A stretch of 64,000 nt of DNA from Lepus europaeus (lineage: Eukaryota > Chordata > Mammalia > Lagomorpha > Leporidae), in contig NC_084832.1 of assembly GCF_033115175.1 (NCBI RefSeq), positions 16,481,342-16,545,341 of the forward strand, given 5' to 3'. Position numbers and translations under genes: made by a program. Below the pieces are notes generated by a model that saw nothing but the letters and a program-made list of their open reading frames with translations, had not been told where the DNA came from and ran no database searches. Positions 26,053-37,972 of this stretch are shown piece after piece (the stretch's first letter is position 1; every line of letters begins with the position of its first letter).

Positions 26053-26340
26053 ACATGTGAGCAGCAGTGCTTAGAATACCCACTCCCCATATTGAAGTGC
26101 CTGGGTTCAAGTTCCAACTCTGCTTCCAATTCCGGCTTCCTGCTTTTGTGAACCTTGAGAGGTAGCAGATGATGGAACAAGTATTTGGATCCCTGGTACC
26201 CATGTGAAACTTGAATTGAGTTGCAAGTTCTGGCTTCAACCAGGAACAGCACTGGCTGTTGTGAGAATTTGGAGAATGAAACAACTGATTGAAGATATTC
26301 TCTCTCTCTCCCTCCCTCCCCTTCTCCCTTTCAAATAAAT
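26053..26340 (+). mobile_element. Old C-repeat SINE, host of a younger SINE
   Basis: Diverged body with a GGTAGCAGATGATGGAACAA centre, CT-rich tract and TTTCAAATAAAT tail. Its tail was the target of the next insertion. Confidence 0.7.
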
Positions 26341-26704
26341 TTTTATTTTTTATTTTTTTATTTTTTATTTTATTTATTTATTTTTTGACAGGCAGAGTTA
26401 GACAGTGAGAGAGAGAGAGAGAGGGAGAGAAAGGTCTTCCTTTTCTGTTGGTTCACCCCGCAATGGCTGCTACGGCCAGCGCGCTGCGCCGATCTGAAGC
26501 CAGGAGCCAGGCGCTCCCTTCTGGTCTCCCATGCAGGTGCAGGGCCCAAGCACTGGGCCATCCTCCACTGCTTTCCTGGGCCACAGCAGAGAGCTGGACT
26601 GGAAGAGGAGCAACCGGGACAGAATCCTGAGCCCCAACCAAGACTAGAACCCGGGGTGCGGTGCCGCAGGCGGAGGATTAGCCAAGTGAGCTGTGGCGCC
26701 GGCC
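26341..26704 (-). mobile_element. C-repeat SINE inserted in an older SINE tail
   Basis: Poly-T side, TGACAGGCAGAGTTAGACAG, and a TGGCGCCGGCC end. The duplication TCAAATAAAT is at 26331-26340 and 26705-26714. Near-consensus, so young. Confidence 0.9.
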
Positions 26705-27490
26705 TCAAATAAATATAAATTCATTAATTTAAGATATTTTTAAAAGACACACTCCTGCTAACCTGGAAGAGGAAGCAGTAAGCACATTTTGAGCTGCCTA
26801 CTGCAAGCTACATAGCAAGGGACTGCAGGAAGCCTCTAGGAGCTCAGGGTAGTCCTTGACCAACAGGCCCCAAGAAAACAGAGACCTCACTTGCTCAGCC
26901 CCTGGGCACTGAATCTATCCAAACTAGAACTAGCTTGTAAGCATATTCTTCCTTAGCACATCCAGACAGGAAATCAGCCCAACTAACAACTTGATTTTAA
27001 CACTGAGACCCTAAGCAGAGCCCAGCCATATCATGCTCAGACTTATGCTCTACAGAACTAGGAACTAGCAAATAGTTGTTGGTTTAAACCATTACATCTG
27101 TGGTTATTTGTTTATATTACAATAGAAAAATACGATAGTCCAGTGCCTGGCACTTGGTAAAAATAGTGACCAGTTAATTGGTGGGTTGTTGGTTTGAGTT
27201 AATGTTGCAGGTCGGAAAGGAAAAAAAAAGAAAAAGAAAAGGATGAAATAAATGCTCTATTTAGAAAAAGGTTATATATTGTGGTCCATGCAAGTACATA
27301 TGAATTTTAGGGAAATTGGAAAATGCATTCTTGGAATGACTGCTGGGCCTTTTTGAACTGCAGAAGTGTGGCAGAGTGATTATGCCTATTTAAACTAGCT
27401 TTTCTGTTCATGTTTCCCAACTTCCATTCCACCTCTCATCACCAGTCTTGTCTTCGCCTTTTGTCATCCCTTTTCTGACTCTGACATGCC

Positions 27491-28040
27491 TGTTGAAAAA
27501 GAGCCCTGAAAATTGTTAGCCAGTAACTGGCTTATGTGATAACAGCTAGGCTACAACATCTTGTTGTTGATTATAAACAGCTTCTCATTATATTAACATT
27601 GAGTGAAGACTCCCCATGACCATGAATAGGAGAGAAATAAGACCATTCCATAAATAGTTTTTAACAAAGATCAAAACACACTGTGCAATCACAATAAAAA
27701 CAAACATCTCCTCCCTACAAATATGAATGGCAACTGCTTCTTCCCATTGCCAACTCTGGCTTTACTCCATTTATGCTAACCCCTAAGGAAAAATATTAAT
27801 ACAGCCATTCACTAATTGTCTTCCTTCTGCCAGACCCCAACCCAGAACCTCTGCTTATTTGGATCCTATACAAAATCACTTAATACAAACTCAAATCTTA
27901 AAATAAGTTCCTCCTAACTTCCTCTTCCCAAGGCAATCCGTGGATCTCCATTGTGTGTGCTCTCCTTGAGCATAACAAACAATAAACATATTTAACTGCA
28001 GTTACGCTCCTGGTGGTTTTTAACTTAGTGATCCGCCACA
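27491..28040 (+). mobile_element. Possible solo LTR (ERV type)
   Basis: The block starts TGTTG and has LTR-like organisation: a C-rich U3-like part, a CTCCTTGAGC stretch, AATAAA at 27981-27986 and a short U5-like end near GCCACA. No convincing flanking duplication was found, so the ends are approximate. Confidence 0.4.
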
Positions 28041-28644
28041 GAGGTGAGGATGTCTATATTAGAGACCATATGGGTGCATGAGAGTTTAAGGATTCAGTGT
28101 TGATCAATAGTTACCAGAGGTAGGAGATGACTATTATTGTGGTGACCCAATCAAGATTGTTGATAATGTGATCATGGGTGACTGTCCAAATTCTGCAGCC
28201 TGGCTATTAGGATTATTGTGGAGCTCCCAAGCTAATTCAATTGTCACCTTGCTCCTTTACAATTCCTTAATCTTCAAAGCTCTCTACTCCTAAAAGTCTC
28301 AGTGCACAAACATTGCTTGAGCACGTCATTGATCCCTGTTTCCAAGTAATAAGAGGGGCAAAAATCCCCTGAGTGAAGTTCAGAGTACTTGAAGTATGTA
28401 GGTTTAGAGTGAAGTCAAGGGTCGTGGCGTAATTGTTCTTTTTATTTTATGAGAAACTTAAATGTAGCTATAGGTTTTGCTAAGAATTAAGACTTAATGA
28501 TAAAGTCAGGTGAAAATATGGTGAATAGAACTCAAAATAGGTAGGTGAGCTAGGCTTGGATTTGATGACAATCAAAGGTCTATTTCAGGTAAACATACAA
28601 AAATGCTGGTAGAGATTGAAAAGGGTGACTTCTTGGGTGTTGAT

Positions 28645-28840
28645 TGTTCTAAACCAGAGATTCCCAACCGTGGATGAACAATTGAATTACTCTGGGAGCT
28701 CTAAAATAATCCTAATATCCAAGCTGCATTCCAGAGAAATTAAATCAGAATTGAAATCCAGGCATCAGAATTTTAAAAACTATCCATATGACTCCAGAGT
28801 CAAGCCAAAGTTGAGGACCACTTCCCTAAACAAAAGACTT
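28645..28840 (+). mobile_element. MER5-like hAT DNA transposon remnant
   Basis: CAGAGATTCCCAACCGTGGA, a GAATTACTCTGGGAGCTCTA block, and CCAGGCATCAGAATTTT match the non-autonomous MER5 layout. The right end has a GTTGAGGACCACTT motif. Confidence 0.55.
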
Positions 28841-29239
28841 CAGACTGGGAGAAAAGGGGGAAAAATGAGGTCCTCCATTTGGACCTGCCTCTTCCCTAGA
28901 TAGGGACTGATTACCAGCCTGACTATGGACTCCTTAAAGAATCAGTATGATGGTCTTGCTCACAGTGGATAGCAACACTAGATTTTGGAAATGCTAGAGC
29001 TCAGCTGGAAAGGGTTGTTATTTCTCTGGGGCTGGGCTATGGGTTTCACTATAGCTGTCAATATTATTTTCATCAAATTAAAAAGCTGGGGCCTAAATGT
29101 TCCACAAGAATATGGGCTATCAGCAGCAAAATCTATGCCTTCCTCTTCTTTGAATTAGTACTAGAGTACTTTTTTAAAGTTTGTGGAAAACGAAACTAAA
29201 AGATGCCTATTTTGGTGGGAAATTTTGAAATCATGCATA

Positions 29240-29371
29240 TAGGGGTAATCAAAAAGTTCATGGAAAAGGCATATTATATTATGAAAAAACTGCATGTATT
29301 TTAATTTTTTGTACCAAAATTAACTTACTTTTAATTCCATTTTTCTAAAAACTTTTTGAAGTACCCTTGTA
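29240..29371. mobile_element. Inverted-repeat (MITE-like) element, copy B
   Basis: It starts AGGGGTAATCAAAAAGTTCA and ends CTTTTTGAAGTACCCTTGTA, flanked by TA. The centre contains a TTTTGTACCAAAATTAACTT block shared with copy C, and in reverse with A and D. Confidence 0.65.
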
Positions 29372-29423
29372 TTAGTACCCACTTCAACAGCTTAAATAAA
29401 GATTTCTTGTGTAAGTTAAGGAA

Positions 29424-29736
29424 TTATTTATTTATTTTTATTTTAAAGGCAGAGGGACAGAGCAAGTCAGAGACAGACTGACAGTGATCTTCCATCTGCT
29501 GGTTCACTCCTCAAATTCACACAACAGTCGGAGCTAGGCCAAGTCAAATCCAGGAGCCCAGAAGGCAATAATCTGACAGGGATCCAAGTACTTGAGCCGC
29601 CAACTGCGGCATTACAAGATGTGCATTAGCAAGAAGCTGGGATTGAGAGCAAAGCTGGAACTTGAACCCAGGGGTTCTGACATGGAATGTAGTTATCCCC
29701 AACACTGTCTTAACCACTGCATCAAATGCCTACTCC
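29424..29736 (-). mobile_element. Old C-repeat SINE
   Basis: ATTTATTTATTTTTATTTTA side, GATCTTCCATCTGCTGGTTC block and AAATGCCTACTCC end. Diverged. Confidence 0.75.
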
Positions 29737-29859
29737 AAATGCATTAAAAATCATTTAACTGGGTATTTCCCATTTTACTGTTCCACAACTTCCAGTAGGA
29801 CTATAAAGCAAGGTTACCTTGTATTCATACAGTGGCCATAGGTAATTTGAACTCAGAAA

Positions 29860-31375
29860 CAACTCATTTTCTCTCTTTTGTGATAGCTCAAAGTTCAGTC
29901 TCAAGCCCTCTTCTCTTCTCACTCTAAAATCCTATAGCAAATCCTCACCTGGTTCCCCTATCACTAATCCACCAGTATATACCAGTGATTCCCAGGTCTC
30001 TTCGTCTAGCCCCAACCTCTTCCCTCATGCTGCCAACTCAACATCCCTATTTGGTTATTTTGCTAACATCTCCTATTGAAAAAATGCCCATAACTATATT
30101 CATGATCATTCCCTTATGCATGTCCCAAGTCAATGGTGAAACCATCTTAATCCAGAAACCTGAGAGTCATTCCTGACAATTCTTATTCTTCACTTATCAT
30201 CTTCAATCCATTTTCAAGTTACTTAGATTGTATCTTCTTGCTACTTCTCAAAACATTTTTCTTTCCATTAGCAAGATCAGATAAGGTACTATCAACCATT
30301 GATTTGGCTCAAAATTCACCCAAACTGGTCTTACTAATTGTGCATCTTTTAATTCACTCCATACCTTGAAGTCATATTATGTATTTTTTTCATGTGTCTG
30401 ATCATATTGTTTCCCTGTAGATAAAACTTCAAAGGCTTCTCATTGCCTTGATAATGACATCAGCACTTAACATAGCTTTCAAAGATCCTTCCTATGCCTG
30501 CATTGCCCCTCAACCCCCGCACTACAGTTGCAGTGTTCTTGTTCTCTAGAATGGACTGTGCATATTATGTTCTGCCTATGGACCTTTGCATACCCTATTT
30601 CTCTCCTGCAACACCAGAACTCCCCTTACAATTTAATTTCTACTCATCCTTCAGAAAGCAGCTCAAATGTCACTCTCTCAAAGTTTCTCCTGATCTATTC
30701 CACCACTAAGTCTAATCCTTTTCTTATACAAAACACCTTCCCTTCTAGCACCATCACCCTTGATTCCATTAATTCTTTGATTATGCATTTATTTGTATGT
30801 TACTTGATTGATACACATTTTCTTTGTTAGATATATACTCCAAAATACTGTGCTTGTGTTTTTTGGTTTTGTTTTAAAAGATTTATTTGTTTATTTGAAA
30901 GGCATAGTTACAGAGAGACAGAAGCGGGGGGGGGGGTGAGAGAAAGAGAGAGAGAGAGAGAGGAGAGAGAGAGGGAGAGAGAGGAAGAGAGAGAGAGAGA
31001 GAGAGTGAGATCTTCAATCTGCTAGTTCACTCCTCAAATGGTTGCCACAGCCAAGGCTGGGCCAGGTTGAAGCTAGGAACCAGGAGCTTCTTCTGGGTCT
31101 CTCATGTGGGCACCAGGACCAAGGAATTGGGCCATCTTCTGCTGCTTTCCCAGGCCCATTAGCAGGGAGCTGGATAGGAAGTGGAGCAGTTGGGACTCAA
31201 AACCAATATGGGATGCCAGCATTGCAGGCCACGGCTTAACTCACGGTGCCACAGTGCCAGCCCCTGTGCTTGTGTTTTAATCATCACTATAACTCCCTTG
31301 GGATACCCTGGTTCCTGGCATATGCTAGGCACACAATAAATGTTTGTTGAATGAATGAATGTAGACTTTCCAAAT
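29860..31375 (+). mobile_element. LINE-2 3' region split by a SINE
   Basis: Ordered L2 landmarks are CTTCAAAGGCTTCTCATTGC near 30430, GGACCTTTGCATACCCTATT near 30580, CAGCTCAAATGTCACTCTCT near 30660, and the L2 end GGCACACAATAAATGTTTGT near 31330. The C-repeat at 30863-31263 lies inside. It is non-coding now. Confidence 0.7.
30863..31263 (-). mobile_element. C-repeat SINE with long GA tract
   Basis: AAAAGATTTATTTGTTTATT side, a GA-rich stretch of about 85 bp, and GTGCCACAGTGCCAGCCC end. A perfect 15-bp duplication CTGTGCTTGTGTTTT is at 30848-30862 and 31264-31278. It lies inside an L2. Confidence 0.9.
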
Positions 31376-31493
31376 GTCTTTACCTTGCTCATCTTGAGAG
31401 AAAACTTTTACTGTATTGATGGACATATTTTAGGAGACTGGCATTCTCCTTTTTTGACAAAAGACATCTCAATTTATATGTGGAAAAAGGAAG

Positions 31494-31804
31494 TTTTTTT
31501 TTTTAAAAAAAGCCTTCCTGAGAGAGACAGGGAGATAGAGAAATCTTCCATCCACTGGTTCACTTCCCAAATGGCCACAACATCCAGGGCTGGGCCAGGC
31601 CAAAGCCAGGAACCAGGAGCTTCTTCTGGGCCTCTCATATGGGTTCAGGGGCCCAAGCATTTGCACCATCTTCTGCTGCTTTCCCAGGTACATTAGCAGG
31701 GAGCTGGATCAGAAGTGGAGCACTCGGGATTCAAACCAGTGTCCATATGAGATGCTGATGTCACAGGTGGCAGCTTTATTCGCTATGCCACAATGCCAGC
31801 CCCC
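31494..31804 (-). mobile_element. C-repeat SINE
   Basis: Poly-T side, AAATCTTCCATCCACTGGTT block and CACAATGCCAGCCCC end. The sequence after it (31815-31851) resembles one end of the MITE-like family. Confidence 0.8.
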
Positions 31805-34046
31805 AAATTTCCTTTCATTCTATTTTCAATGAACTTTTTGAATTACCTGCATTCATACATCTCTCAACAATGTATTGTTTTGTCTGATCTGCTTTTAACT
31901 TCACGTGAGGAGACTCATCTTGTCTATATTCTGTGATTTGCTTTTTCACAAATCAATGTTTTGGAGATTGATCTGTGTGAAATATGCATAGCCACTATTC
32001 TTTCACCTTCTTTGGGATCCTCTTATTCCTTCCAAGCAGCACTTCAAATCTGAATTTCTCTCCTGACTTCTTGCCAGAGGACACAGGGACAATATGAAAA
32101 CAGACACATGCATCCATTCTTGCTGAGAAGGGCAGTATGTAAACCACCTCAGGTTACATACATTTCCTGATTCTGGAATAACTTGCGTTTGACAGTTCTT
32201 TTTTTTAATTTAATAGAAAGATAGGTTTACAGTACGAACCCCATTCCATTTATATACAGTCTTATCAATTTTTCTGTACTTCCACACATCTTTATTTGGT
32301 AAATACATTTCCCAAATGGATGAACACCTATCATAATTTAGTTATTGAAATAAAATAGTATTCCCTAAAGGAATCCTTGATTACTTTTCCACTTTGCTTG
32401 TTCCAGAACTATACTGAATGCTAAAATTTGTTATTACCATGTTTAACTTTCAGTGTTGTACTATGGAAAGGAAATTTTACCTACAAAAATTCTTTGATGA
32501 AAATAACTTAGAAGATGACAGTTTAAAAAAAAATGGATGAGCTAGGCATGCGTTGTTCCACAGATTTTTACTGAATGTCTGCAACACTGGCACCAACCAA
32601 GGCTCTGGGTGAGACACAGGAATGAGTAGAACACTGAACTCCACACTTCTGCAGGCCTCCAACCTAAATATACTCTCCTCTCCATCTACTGGTCATCGCC
32701 TCTCTTGCCCCTTACCTACTTCCTGGGTTTTTCCTTCTGAATGTTTCTTCCTGTTCTTGTGGTGAAGAGCCACCTGCTCTTCTGTTTCTCCAATTTTTCT
32801 CCCCACTCAGCAGCAAAGAAGACTTATGGCTTCAGAAAAGAAAGAACAGGAAGACAAAGAGAATAAGAAAGAGGAGGATGAAGTAGAAAAGGGAAAGAAA
32901 AATTAAAAACTCCTTTCCTAGAAATATGGTAGGGCAAAGATACAAAAACTTACATTTCCTACCTTTCTCTGAAACAGTCACAAAACTTGATTTAATCTGT
33001 AGCCACACCAGTGGGAGTACTGAATGATGTAGAAGAATTGCTGGTCATCAGGGTCTTCAAAGTACAGAGTGACATTCATTTACATTACAAATTCAACTGG
33101 TTTTATGTCTTCATTTTCAAAAATATTCTACAAATGATCTCTACAGTCATTCTGGCTTGTTTGTGTTTTATTCCTACTGCTTCATTTCCAATAGCCTTTG
33201 CTGTCCATTACTTTCTACCACTTACATTGCTTCTTGTTGATTTTTCCCATGGGTAGCATAGTCAGACAGACAATGTGTTGAATATTCATGGCTCAACCTG
33301 TGCAATGGAAATGTAGAACAAGTAAAACAGCTGTCAACAACTCTACAAAATTCTGCTACTTGGATTAAGACCACAGGATGCACCTGCAGATAAATGTTAT
33401 TACAGGCTTTTTTCCTTTGCGTATACCTATTAAGCAAAGAGATATTGTAGTCATTGATTCCTACAAACTCTGTTAATAACCAGCAGCATCAGGTGCATGC
33501 AAGTAGAAGGTAGTTAAGCACAACCTGCTACTGCCAAGAACAGTCCCCTGGAGCCTCTCCTACCTAATCGTTTACTCTTACAAATACACAAGACAAGAAA
33601 GTCAGTGCAGAACTAATGTAAAACCCAGGGGGCAGAAAGTAATAGGAAACGCAACTACTTAAGCTTCCTGGATCTCTGGGGAAAATCACTTCTAAACAAT
33701 TATCACACATTTTGTCAGTATCATCTCCAAACCAAGACTAGCTTTTGATTAATAAACAAAAGAAAACTCATAAATGATGAAATTAAAATAGCAACATTTG
33801 CATTGCATTGTGGATTAAACAATAGTCTTTCTTTTTCTAGAATCAACTTACTGTGGAATCTATACATATTTCAGAAAAATGGATTTTCTAAATTTAAAGA
33901 AAGGCTTTATGTAATATCAAATTTTAGACAGTTTCAGTGGAAGCTTACCATTGGCTATCAAAATTGTTATAATATATTTCTCATCTAGTTACTATTCCTA
34001 AAATAATATTCATTGGTAGAAATTGACTTATTAAGAATATCAAAGA

Positions 34047-34301
34047 GGGGCCAGTGCTGTGGTAAAACAGGTTTAATTGTCTCCTGTAATGCCAGCATCC
34101 CATATGAGTGCTGATTTGTGTGCTGGTTTCCCCACTTCCAATCCAGCTCCCTGCTAATGCACCTGGGAAAGCAGCAGAAGATGGCCCAAGTGCTTCAGCC
34201 TTACCAAGTAGGAAAACAGATGAAGTTCCTGGCTCCTAGCTTTGGCCTGGCCTTGCCCCAGCTGTTGCAGCCATTTGAGGAGTGAACCAGTGGATGGACG
34301 A

Positions 34302-34342
<41 letters not shown>

Positions 34343-34377
34343 ATTCTGTTTTTCAAATAAATAAGTAAATTTTTTTC
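34047..34377 (+). mobile_element. C-repeat SINE
   Basis: GGGGCCAGTGCTGTGGTAAA head, (CT)n at 34303-34340 and TTTTCAAATAAATAAGTAAA tail. Complete, moderately diverged. Confidence 0.85.
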
Positions 34378-34574
34378 AACAATTTCAAAGATACCTAGGA
34401 AAGAGAAATGACCAGTTAGCAAACTGTGACAGCTTTTATAAGTCATATTGTGTGTATGCATGCACTCATCTAAGAGAAAAGAGCTTAATATTCCGTGATC
34501 TTAAGAAAATGAAACCTTTATGGAAATTATCAAGCAAAAGTCATTTAATCCATGAACGTATATTCTCTTGGGCT

Positions 34575-34745
34575 GACAACCTGGCTTGTGTAATAGAAAA
34601 AGCACCTGGCTTGAAGTCAGACAGAACTATTTCCTGCCACTAGCTGAGTGAGCTTGATTGTGTAAACAAACATCTTGCCTCTATGAAGTAGAGAAAGTCC
34701 TCCTTACATCACAGTGGGGTTGAGAGAATTAGAAGAGCTAAACTA
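34575..34745 (+). mobile_element. MIR SINE
   Basis: A GCACCTGGCTTGAAGTCAGA block, then CTGCCACTAGCTGAGTGAGC, and a GTTGAGAGAATTAGAAGAG end, follow MIR order on the plus strand. Confidence 0.6.
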
Positions 34746-34970
34746 TGAAAAATGACTGTACTCCCTTTTCCTTTATTTACCAGTAAGCATGTTCCAAACA
34801 TATGAATTTTCTTGGTGAAAAGTGAAAGCCATGCCCTTACAGTGGGACTCTATACATGTGTTAGCCAAAGAAGTGCAGAAGCTTTTCATGTGGGTATTTG
34901 TGTTTGTTTGTTTGTTGGCTTGTTTGGTGGTGGAGGTAAGGGAGGGTGGTTAACAATTTCTGTGATTTTT

Positions 34971-35301
34971 TTTTTTTTAAATCATTCCTTTATTTGAAAG
35001 GCAGAGTTACAGAGAGAGAGAGAGACAGAAAGGGAGAGGTCTTCCATCTGCTGGTTCACTCCCCAAATGGCTGCAATGGCTGGAGCTGGGACAGTACGAA
35101 GCCAGGAACCAGGAGCTTCTTCCAGGTCTCCCAAGTGGGAGCAGAGGTCCAAGCACTTGGGCCATCTTCTGCTGCTTTTCCCAGGCCCATCAGCAGGGAA
35201 CTGGATGGGAAGTGGAGCAGTTAGACTTAAACCAGCACCAATACGTGATGCTGGCATAGTAGGCGACAGCTTTACTGGCTACACCAAACCATTGGCCCCA
35301 A
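34971..35301 (-). mobile_element. C-repeat SINE
   Basis: Poly-T, TTATTTGAAAGGCAGAGTTA side and CATTGGCCCC end. TGTGATTTTT occurs at 34961-34970 and 35306-35315 as a likely target duplication. Confidence 0.85.
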
Positions 35302-35531
35302 TCAATGTGATTTTTAATTTTCCAGAGATTAAATGCCAGAGAACACTTCATCTTCCTTTCTTCTTGTTCAGGAATCAAGCCTAGGTCTCATATTCAGTTG
35401 TATTTAATCATTCAGAGAAAGGGACAAAGACAGAATGTGACAACATTGAAGATTTACATATTTGATTTGAAACCTATAGTGAAAGAACAGAATTGGCACC
35501 AAGGATATACAGGCTAGAAAAGTTAGATCTT

Positions 35532-35845
35532 GGGGCTGGCATTGTGACATGGCTGGTAAAGCTGCTGCTTGGGATGCCGGCCTCCCATTTGGGTACCAGT
35601 TTGTGTCCCAGTTGCTCCTCTTCCAATCCAGCTGTTGACAGCCTGGGAAAAGCAGCAGAAGACAGCCCAAGTACTTGGGTCCCTGCCACCACGGATAAAG
35701 GTCCTAGCTTCAGCAGCCTGCTTAGTGCTAGCTGTTTCAGCCATCTGGGGTGTCTGGGAGTGAACTAGGGGATAAAATATTCTTTCTCTCTCTCTCTTTC
35801 TCTGTAACTCTGACTTTCAAATAAATAGGTAAATCTTAAAAAAAA
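35532..35845 (+). mobile_element. C-repeat SINE
   Basis: GGGGCTGGCATTGTGACATG head and TTCAAATAAATAGGTAAATC tail. AGTTAGATC is duplicated at 35521-35529 and 35846-35854. Confidence 0.88.
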
Positions 35846-36254
35846 AGTTAGATCCTCCTGAGACTGCAAATATGAGGTAAAGACTATGGAACTAAATTCT
35901 CTATGTTCTTTTGGGAAAAATATTAGAAAGCAAATAAGGACTTAATCATTGTCCCCTTATATCTTATATAATTTTTCCCTCATAGATATCATAGGTATTT
36001 CTGAAATATTAGATACAGTAACACTCCTTATTGGAGACACTCTGAAAGGATCATACAGATTAGATTATCCTAAATTTTTATCCCATTCTCTGGTAGGGCA
36101 TTTCAGCAAAATACTGATATTAAAATGATAAAACCTCTGTAGGAAAAAGTCTCATTGGTCCAACATATGACATTCAGCACAGAAAATGAGGCCTTTGGCA
36201 CAAATCTTTTTCCAACTTCAACCTCAAATACTCATACATATAATAGTGTATAGT

Positions 36255-36540
36255 AGGCCAAGCCTTTACCTGTGGCACTGGCATCCCATATGGGTGCCAG
36301 TTCATGTGCAGACTGCTCCTCTTCCAATCAAACTCTAATCTAATGGCCTGGGAAAACAGTGGAAGATGGCCCAAGTGCTTGGGTCCTTGCTCCCATGTGG
36401 GAGACCTAAAAGAATCTCCTGGCTGCTGATCGCCCAGCTACAGCTGTGCGGCCATTTGGGGAGTGAACCAGCGATAGAGGACCTTTCTCTCTGTCTCTCC
36501 TTTTCTGTGACTCATCCTCTCAAATTAAATAAAAATATTT
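36255..36540 (+). mobile_element. C-repeat SINE with damaged head
   Basis: The body starts at GGCCAAGCCTTTACC, so the first about 25 bases of the consensus are missing. Flanks ATACTCATACATATAAT (left) and ATACTCACACATATAAT (right) form a 17-bp duplication with one mismatch. Confidence 0.8.
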
Positions 36541-36733
36541 TTAAAAATACTCACACATATAATCTTCAATACATCCTTTTTCATTTTGAATAGTTAACTT
36601 TTTTCCTGACTCAATCAAAGTGCTTTTGTTAATTTTTAATTCTGCTCAATTATAGTAAAATTTATATTGTTATTACCATGAGCAAGTCACAGAACCTCTC
36701 TTATTTCTCAAATTTTCTCACTATTAGGATTCT

Positions 36734-37076
36734 TTTTTTTTTTAAAGATTTATTTATTTATTTGAAAAGCAGAATTACAGAGAGGCAGAGGCAGAGAGAG
36801 AGAGAGAGAGAGAGAGAGGTCTTCCATCTGCTGGTTCACTCCCCAGATGGCCCCAATGGCCAGAGCAGCATGGATTGGAAGCCAGGAGCCAGGAGCTTCC
36901 TCTGGGTCTCCCACGAGGGTGCAGAGGCCCAAGGACTTGAGCCATCTTGTATTGCTTTCCTAGGCCATCGCAGAGAGCGAGATGGGAAGTGGAGCAGCCG
37001 GAACTTGAACCAGCTCCCATATGGGCTGCCGGCACTGCAGGCGGTGGCATAACACGCTATGCCACAGTGCTGGGCC
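36734..37076 (-). mobile_element. C-repeat SINE
   Basis: TTAAAGATTTATTTATTTAT side and CACAGTGCTGGGCC end. A perfect 15-bp duplication CACTATTAGGATTCT is at 36719-36733 and 37077-37091. Confidence 0.92.
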
Positions 37077-37539
37077 CACTATTAGGATTCTAAACTGAAA
37101 ATTATGTTCCCAAATATTCACATACATCTACATACTCATCAGGAATTTCGCTGACCCTACAATTCTATAGGCCTTTTCTGAATGCCCTCAAGCACTTGCC
37201 TTTGGAGGATATATTGCCTCCATAGCCAGAAACAATAAGCTTAGTTGATTAATTCTTCCACTACCACCCCTGTGCAGGCTACCAGCATCTTGCTGAAGGT
37301 ATCGAGAGAAATCTTCACTGCCCTCTCCCAACCTTGCCACCATTACCAGTTCTGCATGTCCTTTATTTTCTGTGAACTCCTGTTCCTGGTTCCAGTTTAT
37401 ACTAATATTCAGGTTGCAAGGAACAGAGTCCTCTCATTCCACGTTTCACGGAAATCAGGAGGATATAAAGCTTGGCCACGCGGGAATCCAAGTAGCTCTC
37501 ATGAGAGAACAGGAAACTCCCAGGGCTTCCCTAAAAAAT

Positions 37540-37972
37540 GACCTCAAACGGAGTGGCTTAAGGAAACAGAAATGTGTCTCAAGCTCCTGAAGGCCAGAAA
37601 CCCAGTTGTCAGCGGGCCGTGGTCCCTCTGTAACCTGTAGGAGAGAAGCCCTCTTGCTTTCTCCAGCTTCTGCAAATTTGCCGGCAAATCTTGGCATTCC
37701 TGTCTTGCTGCTGGAGCACATCAGTAGCTGCCTCCTTCATCACATGGTGGTCTCCCCATCCCCACCCCGATGAGTCTGTCTTCCTATGATGTTTTGTTCC
37801 CTTCCAACTAGTATGCCAGTCATATTAGATAAGGGCCCAGCCTACAGGCCTCATCTTATCTTGACTACATTTGCAAAGACCCTATTCTCAAATCTGATCA
37901 CCGTGAAAGGTACCGGGCATTGGGACTTCAACATGTCGTTCTGGAGGACACAACTTTATTCATAACAGAGTC
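37540..37972 (-). mobile_element. MLT1/MST-like MaLR LTR
   Basis: The plus strand runs in the usual reverse-complement order for this family: ACGGAGTGGCTTAAGGAAAC, GTCTGTCTTCCTATGATG, GCCAGTCATATTAGATAAGG, CATTTGCAAAGACCCTATTC and GGACTTCAACATG, ending GGACACAACTTTATTCATAACAG-like. It is an ancient solo LTR. Confidence 0.65.

Larger units (their letters stand above)
25865..27145 (+). mobile_element. MaLR-type LTR split by two SINEs
   Basis: The left part (25865-26050) contains the TTACATGGCAAAGTGGA and GATAATCCTAG landmarks. The right part (26716-27145) has the AACTTGATTTTAACACTGAG and TTTAAACCATTACATCTGTG landmarks of an old mammalian LTR. The C-repeats at 26053-26704 interrupt it. A sister copy lies at 53570-53995. 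The subfamily is not assigned. Confidence 0.6.
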
